Shown one piece after another: positions 24,099-36,172 of a stretch of DNA of 64,000 bases (within the stretch, counting starts at the first letter, position 1; each line of letters starts with the position of its first letter). The position numbers and the translations under genes were made by a program. The notes beneath the pieces are model-generated. The model was not told the origin of the DNA. It searched no databases and was given only the letters and a program-made list of their open reading frames with translations. Source of the stretch: Euryodendron excelsum (taxonomy: Eukaryota; Streptophyta; Magnoliopsida; Ericales; Pentaphylacaceae); assembly GCA_033060915.1 (NCBI GenBank), contig CM065396.1:8757001-8821000 (forward strand), written 5' to 3'.

Positions 24099-24990
24099 GT
24101 TAGCACCTCATTTTGGCCATTCGGCGATCTCTGGCTTGACCAGAAACACTTACAAACCAACACAAGCATACTCAAGCATAAACTAGCTTTCCAAGTCCAA
24201 TGCGATCTGTCAACCGCTTCACGGGCCCACTAGGCCCAATAGAGGTAAAATGACCAGAATGCCCCTTGTGCATTAGTGAGTCCAATCTAGTTTGGCACGT
24301 CTTCTAAAAGACGGTAAGTCCATTCAAATCCAAAGTCAAACCTAGTTGTCCCGTCATACAAGAAAGTTGATTCCTCACTGACGGTAGGACCATTTAATCC
24401 AGTACGACACGATCACCGAGAAAGTTTATTCCCCAAATCGATGAACCCCCTTTCGTGGCTATCTCCAAAAAAGTACCTAAGCCCCCGAGATGGAAGAGTG
24501 GTTTACTTCTGGCACTTGCTAGTCCACCAATATAGAATGTTAGCTAATCCGGTATGTTCTTTGAGAAAGCACAAACCCCTCAAGAATGGAAGATCGTCCT
24601 GGTTTGGCACGACCTTCGAGAAAGTTTATCCCTCAATACGGTAAGGCCATTTCAAACCTATCCACCGAGAAAGTACCAATTCCTCGGACAGAAGTCTAGA
24701 CCAAATCCTGACGGGTCAACACCGATGCCTGCTAGCTCGTCCCAGTCCTAGTAAAAGTGACCTTTTTGCCCCTAGCGGGCCAAACACATTCTTCGAGAAA
24801 ATACCAAGTCCTCAGAATGGTAAGACCACCTTTCTAGGCCATCCCTAGATGGTCTGGCATGGCCAGTGCCATCTAGTCAATCCCGGTCCTTTCTCGGAGG
24901 TTCCCCGGTCAAACTGACCATTTTGCCCCTAGGCATCCAAATGCCCTAGGAAACCACACCGGCTTTGGGTATCAAATCGGTAACCCTCCC

Positions 24991-25172
24991 AATTAACTCT
25001 GGTTAACCCCAGTCAACTCTAGTTAAACCTTGTCAATCCTGGTCGACCCCAGTCAACTCTAGTCAACCCCAGTCAACTTTGGTAAAACCCAGTCAACTTT
25101 GGTCAACCTCAGTCAACTTTGGTTAACCCCAGTAAACCCTAGTCAACCCCAATCAATCTTGGTCAACCCTGG
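24991..25172. repeat. GTCAA minisatellite, W-box-like, in U3 of the G LTR
   Basis: About ten irregular units of 13-15 bp built on CAGTCAACTCTGGT. GTCAA occurs ten times; in nine it is preceded by A or G, which on the other strand reads TTGAC[CT], the WRKY W-box core. It lies about 240 bp upstream of the TATA box. Confidence 0.75.
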
Positions 25173-25411
25173 AGCTCTCAAGATGAGGTGAGTGTGATCC
25201 GGCCACTCTCTTCAACCACACCAACTCTAGAAATCAAACCGGCAACCTTCGGGACACTTTCTAGAGGATTCCCTTTTATTTCTGGCTAGGCCCTACCGTC
25301 ATGCACTTTCATTTTTGAACTAGAACCACCCTGCTCCACTTCGAGTGAAGCATGACTATTTTTTAGCCTTAAGCCACTTTTAGAGGCACACACCAACCCC
25401 CCTATTTTTGT

Positions 25412-25424
25412 ACTATAAATATAG
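25412..25424 (+). promoter_or_regulatory. LTR TATA box (remnant G)
   Basis: ACTATAAATATAG, the family position; a CT-rich tract follows about 80 bp downstream. Confidence 0.6.
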
Positions 25425-27735
25425 ACTTCCCTCATCACTATTTTGGATTGAAAAAATTACTAAAAAATTCTCTCCCTCTCATCTAGACAGCTCCTGGAGC
25501 CCTTTCTCTCTCTCTCTCTCTCTCTTTCGAAGCCCTATTGGTTGAAGCCCTCGCCCGAAGCTCTAAAGCTTCTGAGCTCCACCGAAGGTCCACCTTGCTA
25601 CCTAGAAGCTCCCGAAGTCTTCCCAAGTCTAGGGCCCAAACCTCCATCCAAGAAAGAAGAGATGAGACAAGGTAATCTTTACTTTATCTTTCCGTATTTC
25701 TCCACTTTCTCTTCTCCCTCCAAACCCACTTGGGTTCTTCTCTTTTTTAAGCCCTATCTCTGAACTCCCTTTTTTTGCATGCTTGGAACAAGAGGATGCT
25801 AAGTCCATGTCAAGAGTGGATGAGAGGGGACTACTGATCGGCACTCCCTTCTTGACTTTCACTCGCCTCACGGCACGGCCTTAGTGCTCTCTTGCAATGT
25901 GGTGATACCTAGTATTGTATGATTTATACCGTTACTATTGTTAAATTGCATTTGCATTCTTGTCATTTCTAAAAACCATTTTCAAAGTTTTTTTCTAAAA
26001 ATCGCAATTCTAGGTTGATCCTAACCATTTCATCGTTAGGGTTTTCCTAGAAAAGTGTGACATTTGAAATGGCTTCTAATAGCCTATATTGTTTTCTTTT
26101 CAAAAACACAACCCCGGAACAATCCTAGTCTTTTCATGACTAAGGTTGTCTTAAGAAAAGTGTGACATTCAAAATGACCTAGAAAGGTCTACATTTTTGG
26201 CCTTGCGCCTTTGTTGTTTTTCAAGCCACGAGCCTAAAGCGATTCTAGCCTTTCAATGGCTAGAATGGCTTTAGGCAAAGTGCGATATTCATTTGGATGT
26301 TCAAAATTCAAGTGAGGGTTTTGGACCTTAAAACATGTTTTCAAAAGACTCGATTTTCGAATCATTTACAAAACTAGCATTTGTTAAACCCTAGAAGTCC
26401 AATCCTAGGAAATTCCATTTTTGTCAACTTGGAAACCTTCTATTTTTAAGCCAAAATCATATTTTGTTTCAAATCCTCAAAATTCTCAATTTCCAAAACA
26501 GTCAAAACTTGCCTTTTCAAAATCAATCAAATCAAAACCTTCCATTTCAAATCCCTTAAATCACTTCTTTTTTGAACCTTCCAAATTTAAACCCTAAACC
26601 CTTTCCTCCCATTTTGGAAACAATCCAAACTTACCATTTTCAAAAAAATCAAATCTTTTTCAAAAAGAAAACAAAACCTTTCCGAATCTTTTCAAAACCC
26701 TTTCAAATCTTCCACATCTTTTTCAAATCTTTCCCAAAGGAAACAAATCAAATATTTTTCAAAAAAGGAAATAAATCCTTTCCAAAAAAGAAATAAAATC
26801 TTTTTAAATCTAATCTTTTCAAATCAAATCAAATTTCTTCAAATCACATCTCATTCTTTTCAAATCAAGGAAACATTTTCAAATCCAATCTTTCTGAAAA
26901 GGAATTATTTTCAAAATCAAACCAAATCTTCCTGAAAAGAAAATCTTTCAAAGTCAAACTTTCCTAAAAAGGAAACACTTTCAAACTCAAACTTTCTTGA
27001 AAAGGAAACTTTCTAAAAATGAAAACTTTCTAGAAATAGAAATCCATTTGAAAGCTCCAACTTTTTTGGACTCTTGTCCAAACTACGACTGACCTGATCC
27101 TCTTTAAATAGGTACGTAGGCAACCCTTCATGGGGTGTGGTCACAACCCATTTCAAATTTTTAATTCGAAAAACCTTTTCAAATTTTAAATTTCACATCA
27201 CTTTTCAAATTCTCAATTCCATAAACATTTTTCAAACTCATTTCCATCTTTCAAACTCCTTTTCAAATGTTTTCTAGGTGGATAGCATTAAACATAGGTA
27301 ATCGGTGAATCTTAATTATGTGAGTAAAAGGTGCATAGATATATAGGTATTATAAGAGCGGGGTAAGGTGATAGTCTTAGGATATCTTCCCTACACGTAA
27401 CCAACCCCCAGACTTAAAAATTTTTGTTTCAAAGACCAAAACTAGAATCAATTGTCAAAAGGGCTTTCCAACATTTTTAGGGTTGTCAAATGACCCTACC
27501 TTTTAAAACCCTCTCATGAGGACGTCTTTCAAAAATACTTTTCAAAACCTAAGTTTAACCCTTGGGTTTTACTTGGTGTAGATGACCTAACACATCTTTA
27601 AATATGTTAGGTGGGGACTCCAAAGACCTTTTCAAAAAACCTTAATCAATTTCAATTCAAAAATTCAAGAGAGGGCACTGCGCTTGTTCCCGAGCCAAGA
27701 GGGCTCAGTGTCCAAAAATAGGGCCCAACAATTGG

Positions 27736-28136
27736 CCAACCCAAATGGCATCACTATGAACAATGTCGGTGCTCTTCATGGTGAAACACTTAATCTAACA
27801 AAACCCTTATTCAGTAGCTCCTATAATTGAACGTTCAATTCCCGCAACTTAACTGGTGCAAAATGGTAAGGTGCCATCAAAATAGGAGCCGCTTGAGGCA
27901 CAAGATTCAATGTAAACTCTAACTCTTGAACAAGTAGCAAACCGTACAAATTATCTAGGAAAACAAGCCGACATACGCAAACAATTGAAGAAAATTCCCT
28001 ACGAATCGTAACCTTATCCTCGGCTAACGAACTGGCCAAGAAAAAGCTAGGACTAACCTTGGCAAACAAGCTAAACAAGAAAGCCACTATGGGATCACTA
28101 TGCTCCCCCACAAACTAAAAGCAATCTCTCGCAGGA
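27736..28136 (-). pseudogene. Chromovirus-like reverse transcriptase fragment (remnant F, first part)
   Basis: The minus-strand frame contains the run-up to the Ty3/gypsy RT: a worn REFSS..VFLDNLYGLL segment (usual form: EF.DVFP..LPGLPP), LEFTLNLVPQAAPI and APYHFAPVKLRELNVQL, then ELLNKGFVR. Two in-frame stops follow, one in place of Gln (27821-27823) and one in place of the Trp of SPWGAP (27776-27778). After GAPTLF the sequence jumps directly to VMPFGLAN, which in intact RTs lies some 90 residues later, so an internal deletion is present. The fragment stops where G's LTR begins. It is a dead copy of the RT of a Ty3/gypsy chromovirus-type element; the rest continues at 50809 beyond element E. 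Confidence 0.75.
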
Positions 28137-28141
28137 GTATG

Positions 28142-29169
28142 TGTCACGGGTTGCCACCCATGGCACGTGCAGTGAGGGGCCTTGGCGTGGGGCATGTCTG
28201 AGCATGGTTGGTCGGTGGCATGGCAATCTCGTAATTTGTATTTTCTATATTTGTTAGATTTATGAATTATGACTCCTCGAGGGGGCAGGATGTTTTCTCC
28301 TGTAAGTTTGGAGATGGCTCAAAATGCTATTATAGGGGGGGTCCTGGTGTTAACTCTTTTACCCCTTGGTGCTACCGAAAGGGACATCACTCAAGTGAGT
28401 CCCCCAAGGGAGTGGGCGAGACTTGGGGGTCGACTGTGGTACGTGACTGTAGTCCTCATGCTAGTCAAGGGGCTATATGGGCGGCATTGTGTCTGGTGGG
28501 GTAGATGTTGAGCATTAGCATCGAGGATGGGGTTGTAACATTCGCACCCGTTATGTTGCATCTGTATCGTGGCAGAACTTATGCTCATGATGGAATGGGC
28601 CTCGGTGTGCGCCCTTGCATGCCGTGTGTCTTGTGTGCACTTGCACGTTGGGTTCAGGCTTATGCACACGATCGCTTGGTTTGGCTAGCATTAGTGTCGT
28701 AGGGCACTATGTTGTGGGCTTATCGGTTGCTATTCAATTGTGCTTATCCTTGCGGGTAGCAACCTTGACGTGGGGCACTAAGAGCTTCAGGGATGTAGGT
28801 GTCGTGCCTAACGAGTGATGCTTGGCTTACGCGCATGTCCGGTTGCACATTGCTATCTTGCTTGTGTTACGAGAGAGACTAGCGCTAAGCATATTGCTTG
28901 TCATGTGTGCATGCGTTTAAGAATGGCATTGTTATCGCCTATAGCTTGGGTAAGCCGTATGGCTCGAGCATCGAAGGACGGAGCTTATCTAGATGTGCAG
29001 GGCATTATGGATGGATCCTGGATGAGCACATAATCTTATGCCTCGGTGTTTGAGTTTTGCGAAACTATTGCTTGGTGTATAGTTGCCTCACGGGTTATTT
29101 TCGCTGCATATGATCATGGCGGGTCGTATTATTGTCACTGTGTACTGCCTGGCCTGCCAGCTTGTGATA
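28142..29169 (+). mobile_element. Element E 5' LTR (1.03 kb)
   Basis: Starts TGTCACGGGTTGCC and ends GCTTGTGATA (probably once ending in ACA). Its partner is at 49770-50803, in the same orientation and visibly homologous over its whole length. The 5 bp before it are GTATG; those after the 3' LTR are GTACG, a target duplication with one change. A tRNA-iMet-type PBS follows. Overlapping open frames of 65-92 codons here are not supported as genes. Confidence 0.85.
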
Positions 29170-29171
29170 GT

Positions 29172-29183
29172 TGGTATTAGAGC
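29172..29183 (+). other. Element E primer-binding site (initiator tRNA-Met type)
   Basis: TGGTATTAGAGC two bases after the LTR end; the usual plant iMet PBS is TGGTATCAGAGC, so there is one C-to-T change. Confidence 0.75.
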
Positions 29184-30640
29184 ACTAATTATCCGTGGTG
29201 TGCATTAATTGGGTGTTGCTTCTCTCATCCATGTGGGCATTCTCTTCATTTGTGGTGGACTTCTCTCAGTGGGTTGTTTGCTTCAGATTGTTGGTTATCG
29301 GTTTTGCGGTGGAGTGAGTGTCATTCAATCTTATGATGAATGGATTGGTGGCCCAAGCTAGCAGTTTCCAGTCTATGTGGGTTGAAATCGTATGGTATCA
29401 GTGGACTTGTTTGCTGTTTGAACCCCTTTGGTACCTTCTTTAGAGTGGCCGCTTCAACAAGCTTTGGACGCCCACTCGACCCTTTGATTGTGGTAGTGGT
29501 GCTCATTGCAGCAAGCCATCTGTGTGTCAGATCATTGATGCGGATGGGACCGACTCAGTAGTGTATGGATGCTTCTGTGTGTCAGATCATTGATTTTGGT
29601 GCATAACTAGTAGTGCTACTTTGTTGGATTGGTAGGTTATTTCTGTAGTATGTGAGCTCGTGCAGAAGAACTTGCTTTATATTATGGGGATTTGCGTACC
29701 TTCATTTGACCCTTGAGTTGGCCAAAACCATTGGCAACTTTGCTCGTATTATTGCATGGTTACTTTGTTGGCGTCGTGCTCACTTAGTGGTTGTGCTCAT
29801 TTCTATGCTTGGTTGTTGGCATTTGTGAAGAGCATATTTTATCTCTTAAGTTTGGGTGGTCTTGCCTCATTGAGATACATGTTGCTAGTGAACGCCAGGT
29901 GGCTCAGAAGAGTTCATCGTTGTTTGAGAGCACCGTGTAGTGAGGGTTCATCAAGACATAAAGTCCTCCGGCAGAGAGAGGCATTGTGGGCAGACTTTGG
30001 GTGAAGATCAGAGGATTAGGCACTAGAGCTGTGCAAACTGATTTCGGGTGAAGGCTAGAGAGCTGAGGTACTGGAACAATGTGGGCTGATTTCGAGTGAA
30101 GGCTAGAGAGCTAAGGTACTAAAACAACATGGGTTGTCTTCGGGTGAATGTCTAAGGACTGAAGTACTGGAGTAATATTGTGGGAACAGTTGAAACCATT
30201 TGCCAGTGGGCAGAGTTTACTTCGATAGTGTAGACGGACTTGCATCTAGTGGGAGTGCCGGTTAGTTGGGAACTAGTGTGGGACAAAACCATAGGATGTC
30301 GCGAGGGCGCTTTTGGGTCATGCACAAAGTTAATTCTGATGTCAAGTGAGCTTTTGTGGGTTCAACTACGCAGTTTATGTAGAGGGTGCACATGGAGTGC
30401 TCGTCGATGAGGGCATCGATCCCTTGAAGTGGTGGAGGGTGCATGATGGTCAACACACGGCTTTCCTTAGTGCGCGACGAACATCGCATATTCAGGTACA
30501 TGTTGTCGACAAATGGAGCAATATGGTACGGGGCACTTGCTTAGTGAAGTTTGTGTCAGCTTAATGTGGTGGAAAAGGTGTCTTGCTTACCCGAGTTTAG
30601 CGTGGGAGTCTGGGTAAACCTTTGCTTCGAGTAGCTATGG
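29184..30640 (+). other. Element E internal region, first part
   Basis: No gag or pol motif is recognisable in any frame. Positions 30000-30185 hold about four 48-bp units (GGTGAAGGCTAGAGAGCTGAGG, TACTGGAACAATGTGGGCTGA). The region stops at TATGG (30636-30640), where element C/D is inserted, and resumes at 49521. Without the insertion the internal region is only about 1.7 kb, too short for a working set of genes, so E is a non-autonomous element. Confidence 0.65.
30636..30640. other. Target-site duplication, left copy (element C/D)
   Basis: TATGG immediately before TGTCGCGCCC; an identical TATGG is at 49516-49520. Confidence 0.9.
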
Positions 30641-33600
30641 TGTCGCGCCCAGATTTTTCGCACTCGAGGAATACACACATAAGCGGGAAAAATGTTGTAC
30701 TCTCTCGTTAGAACTCACCCTCCTAGAAGAATGAGTGCGACTATGTTTGAATTGAAAATTGGGTTTGAATAAAGGGCTTTTAAAAAAGATTCAGAGTCGC
30801 ACCTAACTTGATTAAGATGAGTAAGGTCACTGAAAAACTAAGCAAAATGCGAAAACTACACTTAGGGTTTTTGAAAAAAGGTTTTTGAAAATACCACCTT
30901 AAGAGAGGGTTTTTAAGAAAACAGGTTGTTTGGCAACCTTTGGAAAACATTTAGCCCTTTTTGAAAAATAACTCCTTTGGTCTTTGAAATCAGTGATCCT
31001 AGGTTCGGAGGTTGGTTACGTGTAGGGAACACGCATTAAGCTATCACCCTACCCTACCCTTTTGGTACCTACATGTCAATCTACCCTAGATTCACCTATG
31101 GGAGTCTCTAATTAACATATGTTCAATCCTATTTACCTTAGAAGAGAATGTTTAAAAAGCACATGATGTATGATATGCAAGTGCAAGAAAAGAGAATTGG
31201 AAATAGATTTGGAAAGAGATTGATTTGAAATTGATTTGATTTGAAAATAAATTTGAAGAGATGGAATTGAAATTGGAAAGTTTGAAAATTTGGAAATAGG
31301 AATTTGAAAATAGAAATTTTGAAGTCGGAATTTTGAAAATAGATTGGAATTTGAGATTTGAAAAATGTTGAGAGTGCACCCATGAGGGTGGAATTGAAAG
31401 TTTGAAAAGTGTTGTGACCGCACCTATGAAGGTTGCCTACGTATCCCTTTGGGGGAATCAGGTCAGTCGTAGTCTGGACAAGAGTCCGATTGAAAATAGA
31501 AGAGTTGATTTGAAAAAGAGATTGAATTGGAAATTGAATTTGATTTGAAATTAGAAGAGGAGATTGGAAATTGAAATTGAGAAGATTGGACTTGCTTTAG
31601 AAAGATTGATTTTGGAAAGACTTGGTTTTAGGAAATCTAGACTTAGGAAGGATTCGACTCGACTTAGAAGGTTTAGAAAGAATTAGATTTAGGAAGTGTT
31701 TGAATTAGGAAAGGTACGATTTAGGAAAGTTTCATTTTTGGAAAGTTTCGAAATTATAAAAGCTTTAAATTAGGAAAGCTTCAACTTAGGAAAGTTTTGA
31801 ATTTGGAATGTCTTGAAAAAGGAAAGTTTTCGATTTAGGAAATGTTTGAATTAAGAAAGTTTTGAGTTTAGAAAAGTCTTAGATTTGGAAAGATGTTGAA
31901 GTTTTGGAAAGTTTAGAATTTGGAAAGATTTAGGTTTAAAAACATTTAACTTGAGAAAGTTTCAAATTTAGAAAGTTTTGAATTTGGAAAGATTTGAAAT
32001 TTAGAAAGTTTAAGATTTAGAAAGTCTTAGAGTTTTAGAAAATCTTGAAATTAGGAAAGGTTTGAGTTTAGGAAAAGTTTGAAAGCTTAGATTTGAAAAG
32101 TTGAGATTTGGAAAGAGGTAAAATTAGGAAAGAGTGGAGTTAGGAAGGTTGTGGAAATTTAGTTTTAAAATTTAGGAAAGATTTTTATGTTCAAGTTTTG
32201 GAAACTTAAGATTCAGGAAAGGAGAAGCTTAGGAAGGATTCGAATTAGGAAAGATTTGGATTTTGAAATTTAAGGAAAGATTTAAAGTTTAGGTTTAGGA
32301 AACTTATGGTTTAGGAAGGAATTGAATTAAGAAAGATTTGGATTAGGAAGGGATTGAATTTGGTTTCTAAAAGAAAATATTTGATTTTGTTTCAAAAAAC
32401 GGAGGACCAGATCTAGTTTCCCAAACAGGAAAATTGGATTTGGTTTCTAAAAGAAAGATTTAGTTTGACAAGGATTTGGAAAGGGGATGTTCTAGAAACC
32501 CTAAGATTTGAAAGGCTATAGTTTTGATATAGAAAATAGGTTTTGGAAACATGTATAGTTTTGATGTAGAAAACAAGAGGTTTTGGAAACCTAGGTTTGG
32601 GGCAAAGTTTGAAAACCATGTTTTTGGAAAGAAAATTAGGGTTTCCTAATTGTGGATTCTAGGGCTTGACTTGGGCTTTAAGAAAAGAGGATTTTTGGAA
32701 AGTGTGTTTTTGGAAACGAAAGTTTTCTAGAAGGGAATCCTAGGGAGGAGTTTCTAGAGGGAAGAGTTTTTTGGAAAGTAGATTGGAAGAGAGAGTTTTT
32801 GGAAAGAGATTTTTAAAGAGGAGTTTTTGGAAAGTGTGTTTTTTGGAAATAAGTTTTTGGAAGAAAAATCCTAGAGGAGAGTTTCTAGAAGGGAGATTTT
32901 GGAAAAATAGATTTTTAGAAAGATTTTTGGGAAGGAGATTGTTGGAGAGAGTTTTTAAGAAAGCGAATTTAGGGAATGTTTTTAGAAAGTGAATTTTGAG
33001 AAGAAAGAGTTTTTGGAAAGGAGTTGAAAAAGGAGGTTTTGAAAAATAGATTTTTGGAAAGAGTGTTTAGACAACAATTTTGGAAAGGAGAGTTTTAGGA
33101 AAGTATGTTGAAAAAGATATTTTTAGGAGGAAGTATTTGGAAAGAGAATTTTTAGAAGGTATAAAAACGTCTCACTTCCCTAAAGCGATTCTAGCCATAA
33201 AGCGATTCTAGCCATAAGAAGGCTAGAACCACTTTAAGAAAGTGGTTTTGGAAAACAATAAGATTTGAAAATATGGATCATATTGGTCACATTGAATGTA
33301 ACACTTTTGTAAAGCAATCCTAGCCATGGAAAAGCTAGAATCACTTTAGGATTGTGGTTTTGAAAACAAATTTTTGAAAAAGAGATTATGATGCAATTTT
33401 GAAAACGAGTTTGAAAACGATTTTGAAAACAACTTTGATATGCACAATGCAATTTTGGGGTCGTGAACATACAAGGCTAAGACTTCACCACATAATCAAG
33501 GGGGCCGGACCCACGTGGTCTCTGGTTAGACTAGAAGAAAGCCCCCGACACGGTGACTCTCAATAGTCCAATCCTACACATGGACCGGGAATCCCCTTGT

Positions 33601-34031
33601 TTCAAGCATGCAAAGAAAGGGGGGGAAAGAGATGGGGGATTAAAATAGAGAAAACCCAAGTGGGTTAAGAGAGAGAAGAGAGAGAGGGGAAGTGCGGAAA
33701 TTTAAATGGAGAACATACCTTGTATCTTGTTTATTTTGCGCGCCTTGCTTTCTTCGGTCTTCGGCCTTTGTCTTGATCTTCGTCTTCAATCTTCAAGAGT
33801 TGTCTTTAAACTTTAGATTGCAGCTCTTCGAGTCTTCAAAGGATGGTTGAAGGCTAGTATATGAGTGTATGGGGATGTATAGGAGTGTATAGGAGGCTAG
33901 GGTTTGTGTATGGTGGCTAGGGTTTGGAAAACCTAAGGAGGCTAGGGTTTAGAGATTGTTCGAGCTCTGTATATCGAAATATATGATTTTTAGACTGAGT
34001 TTGCGGACCCTTTAAACGCTGGAAGAAGCTC

Positions 34032-34042
34032 TGTATTTATAG
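34032..34042 (-). promoter_or_regulatory. LTR TATA box (LTR C)
   Basis: CTATAAATACA on the minus strand; about 3.4 kb of R-U5 follow to the LTR end. Confidence 0.65.
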
Positions 34043-35045
34043 AGGTTAGACAACACTGGTGCTTGTTGTAGTGGCGCCAGGCTAAAGTTTACATTGGCGC
34101 CAGGCCAATTTTTGGCTTGGCGCCACTGCTAGTGGCACCAGCCATTTAGAAAATGTTTAAGGTCGGCAAGCAACGTATCTTTGACTAGATTTGGGCGCCT
34201 GTACTAGTGACTACCATGCAATTTTTAGCCTGGCTTTACTAGGAGTGACTCCAGAAAGTTCGGGAATGATTTGAAGAAGTCGGGAGTGACCCGGAAGGCC
34301 GGAAAAGAGCAGGAACACTTAAAATAGTATCCCGGAGGTATTTGTCTTGAAAAATGAGGATAAGATGGGTCGAAAAGGTTGATCGGGCCTTTAGGGGAAA
34401 AACGGTCAATCGGACCGAGAAACTGCCAGGACGGACTCGGACTTCCCGGAAGAAGACTTGGGATTTGGAAACATTATTTAGAATGTTCCCAGTGGTTGCT
34501 GGTTTGATTCCCAGAGCCGGTGTGGTCGGAAAAGGAGACCGGCCCACTAGAGGTACAATGGTCATTTTGTACCAGGTTTGTCGGAACTGACTTGGAATGA
34601 ATCGGAAAGGTAAAGGGAGGTTGAGAACACTATAAAAAGTAGTCTCATGAGGCTACTGATTTGATACCCAGAGCCGATACAGTCAAAAAAGAAGACCAGC
34701 CCATTAGGGGCAAAACGGTCATTTTGTATTGGGTTGGCTGAAACTAACTCGGAATGATCCGGAAAGGTAAAGGAAGGTTGAGAATACTATAAGAAGTAAT
34801 CTCAGAGGGTTACCGGTTTGATACCTAGAGCCGGTGTGGTTCCCAGGGCATTCGGATGCCTAGGGGCAAAATGGTCATCTTGATCGAAAAGTCTCGGAAA
34901 AGGTCCAAAGGGCAGTTTGGTCACTTTTCACCGAAGTGGGCCACTCTGACGGTGGTCGTCGTGACATAGGGGCTTGTTGGCAATTCCCTATATCAACCTA
35001 TTTGTGAGTATTTCTGCTACTCTAACGGTTTTGTGAGTAGTTTCG

Positions 35046-35600
35046 CTACTTGGACCGTCTCGAGAAATAAATTGTTTCGAGAGAAGGATTGGAAAGGGGT
35101 CTTACCGTCTCCGAGGAGACGCGCCTGGATTGGAACCGTCTCGAGGAATAAACTATCTCGAAAGAGGGGTTGGAAAGGGGACTTACCGTCTCCAAAAAGA
35201 CGTGCCTGATTTGGAACCGTCTCGAGGAATTGACTGTCCCGAGAAAGGGATTGGAAAGGGGTCTTACCGTCTTCGAAAAGATGTGCCTGATTGGAACCGT
35301 CTCGAGGAATAAACTGTCTTGAGAGAGGGGTTAGAAAGGGGTCTTACCGTCTTCGAGAAGACGTGGCTGGATTGGAACCGTCTCGAGGAATAAATTGTCT
35401 CGAGAGAGGGGTTGGAAAGGGGTCTTACCGTCTTCGAAAAGACGTGCCTGGATTGGAACCGTCTCGAGGAATAAACTGTGTCGAGAGTGGGATTGGAAAG
35501 GGGTCTTACCCTCTTCGAAAAGACGTGCCTGATTGGAATAGATTTACCGTCTCAAGGAATCAACTGTCTCAAGAGAGGGGTTGGAATCGGAAAGGAAAGG
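35046..35600. repeat. 81-bp tandem array in LTR C
   Basis: Seven units (starts near 35048, 35138, 35218, 35299, 35380, 35461, 35541) of the same sequence as at 9880-10815, inverted. They account for the 124-codon plus-strand frame at 35291-35665. Confidence 0.88.
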
Positions 35601-35783
35601 ACAATGCCCCTAAGGGCATTTTGATCATTTTGCCTCTATTTGGGCCTGGCGGGCCCGCGAAGTGATGGACAGACGGGATTTGGACTTAGAAAAATGGTTT
35701 TGATTGGAATACGCCCACAATGACTTGAAAACAAGTCTGGACGGAGTGTAGACTGCCGAGCGGTCAAAAATGGGGTGCTTACA

Positions 35784-35801
35784 GCTGCCCCTCTTTTTCT
35801 G
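35784..35801 (-). other. Element C/D polypurine tract
   Basis: CAGAAAAAGAGGGGCAGC on the minus strand, directly before the 3' LTR. Confidence 0.8.
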
Positions 35802-36172
35802 TCTTTGCTTGTCAAAGACAGAAAACGATAAGAGTAAGAGTCCCATGTTGACCGTGAGGTAGTCTGAGGGACGAACATTGGAAATCCTTCAACAACAGGG
35901 ATCGAAAACGAATAACGGGCCAAAAAGGCCTTCGAAAATGAGTTTTGGCAGAAAATGCCTGGCGCCTCTACTAGTGGCGCCAGGTTTGAAGTTAAAACCA
36001 GAAAATTCTGGTTCGAACGCTTACAGGATTTTGGAGAGTTTTCGCAAATTTGTGAGTCGTTGCGATGAATCCGTCTCGCACATTGAAGGAGCACTCCTTG
36101 GAGACCACGGGTGATTGCCGGAAGGAGACCGCGTTGCCGGAAGAGAAGATTTTGCCGGAGAACTTTCGAAAA

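Larger units (their letters stand above)
24099..27730 (+). mobile_element. Remnant G 3' LTR (3.6 kb, diverged subfamily)
   Basis: Starts TGTTAGCACCTCA after a PPT and ends AGGGCCCAACA; the next bases ATTGG would be the target duplication, whose partner is outside the window. It has the family layout in shorter, diverged form: worn 81-bp-type units (24290-24690), one ACCGGCTTTGGGTATCAAA unit (24957), a GTCAA minisatellite in place of the other long units, a TATA box (25412), a CT microsatellite (about 25503-25528), a short low-complexity leader (26400-27080) and the conserved end with CGTAGGCAACCCTTCAT. Confidence 0.85.
30641..35783 (-). mobile_element. Element C/D 3' LTR (LTR C, 5.1 kb)
   Basis: Plus-strand text TGTCGCGCCC...GGTGCTTACA. 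On the minus strand: seven 81-bp units (35600-35046), about 175-bp units (34870-34250), GGCGCC hairpins (34140-34070), TATA box (34042), three telobox-like motifs (33952-33897), low-complexity leader (33230-31180), conserved end. Compared with LTR D it has an extra 38-bp hairpin arm near 34106. Confidence 0.9.

Noticed and set aside
28262..28702. Several overlapping frames of 65-92 codons on both strands
   Set aside because: They lie wholly within the element E LTR and are not kept in the second LTR (49895-50452), where frames and lengths differ.
31133..31423. Overlapping minus-strand frames of 75-96 codons rich in Phe, Ser, Ile and Asn
   Set aside because: Translation of the low-complexity U5 tract; the same happens at 44879-45128, 51445-51729 and 1501-1713.
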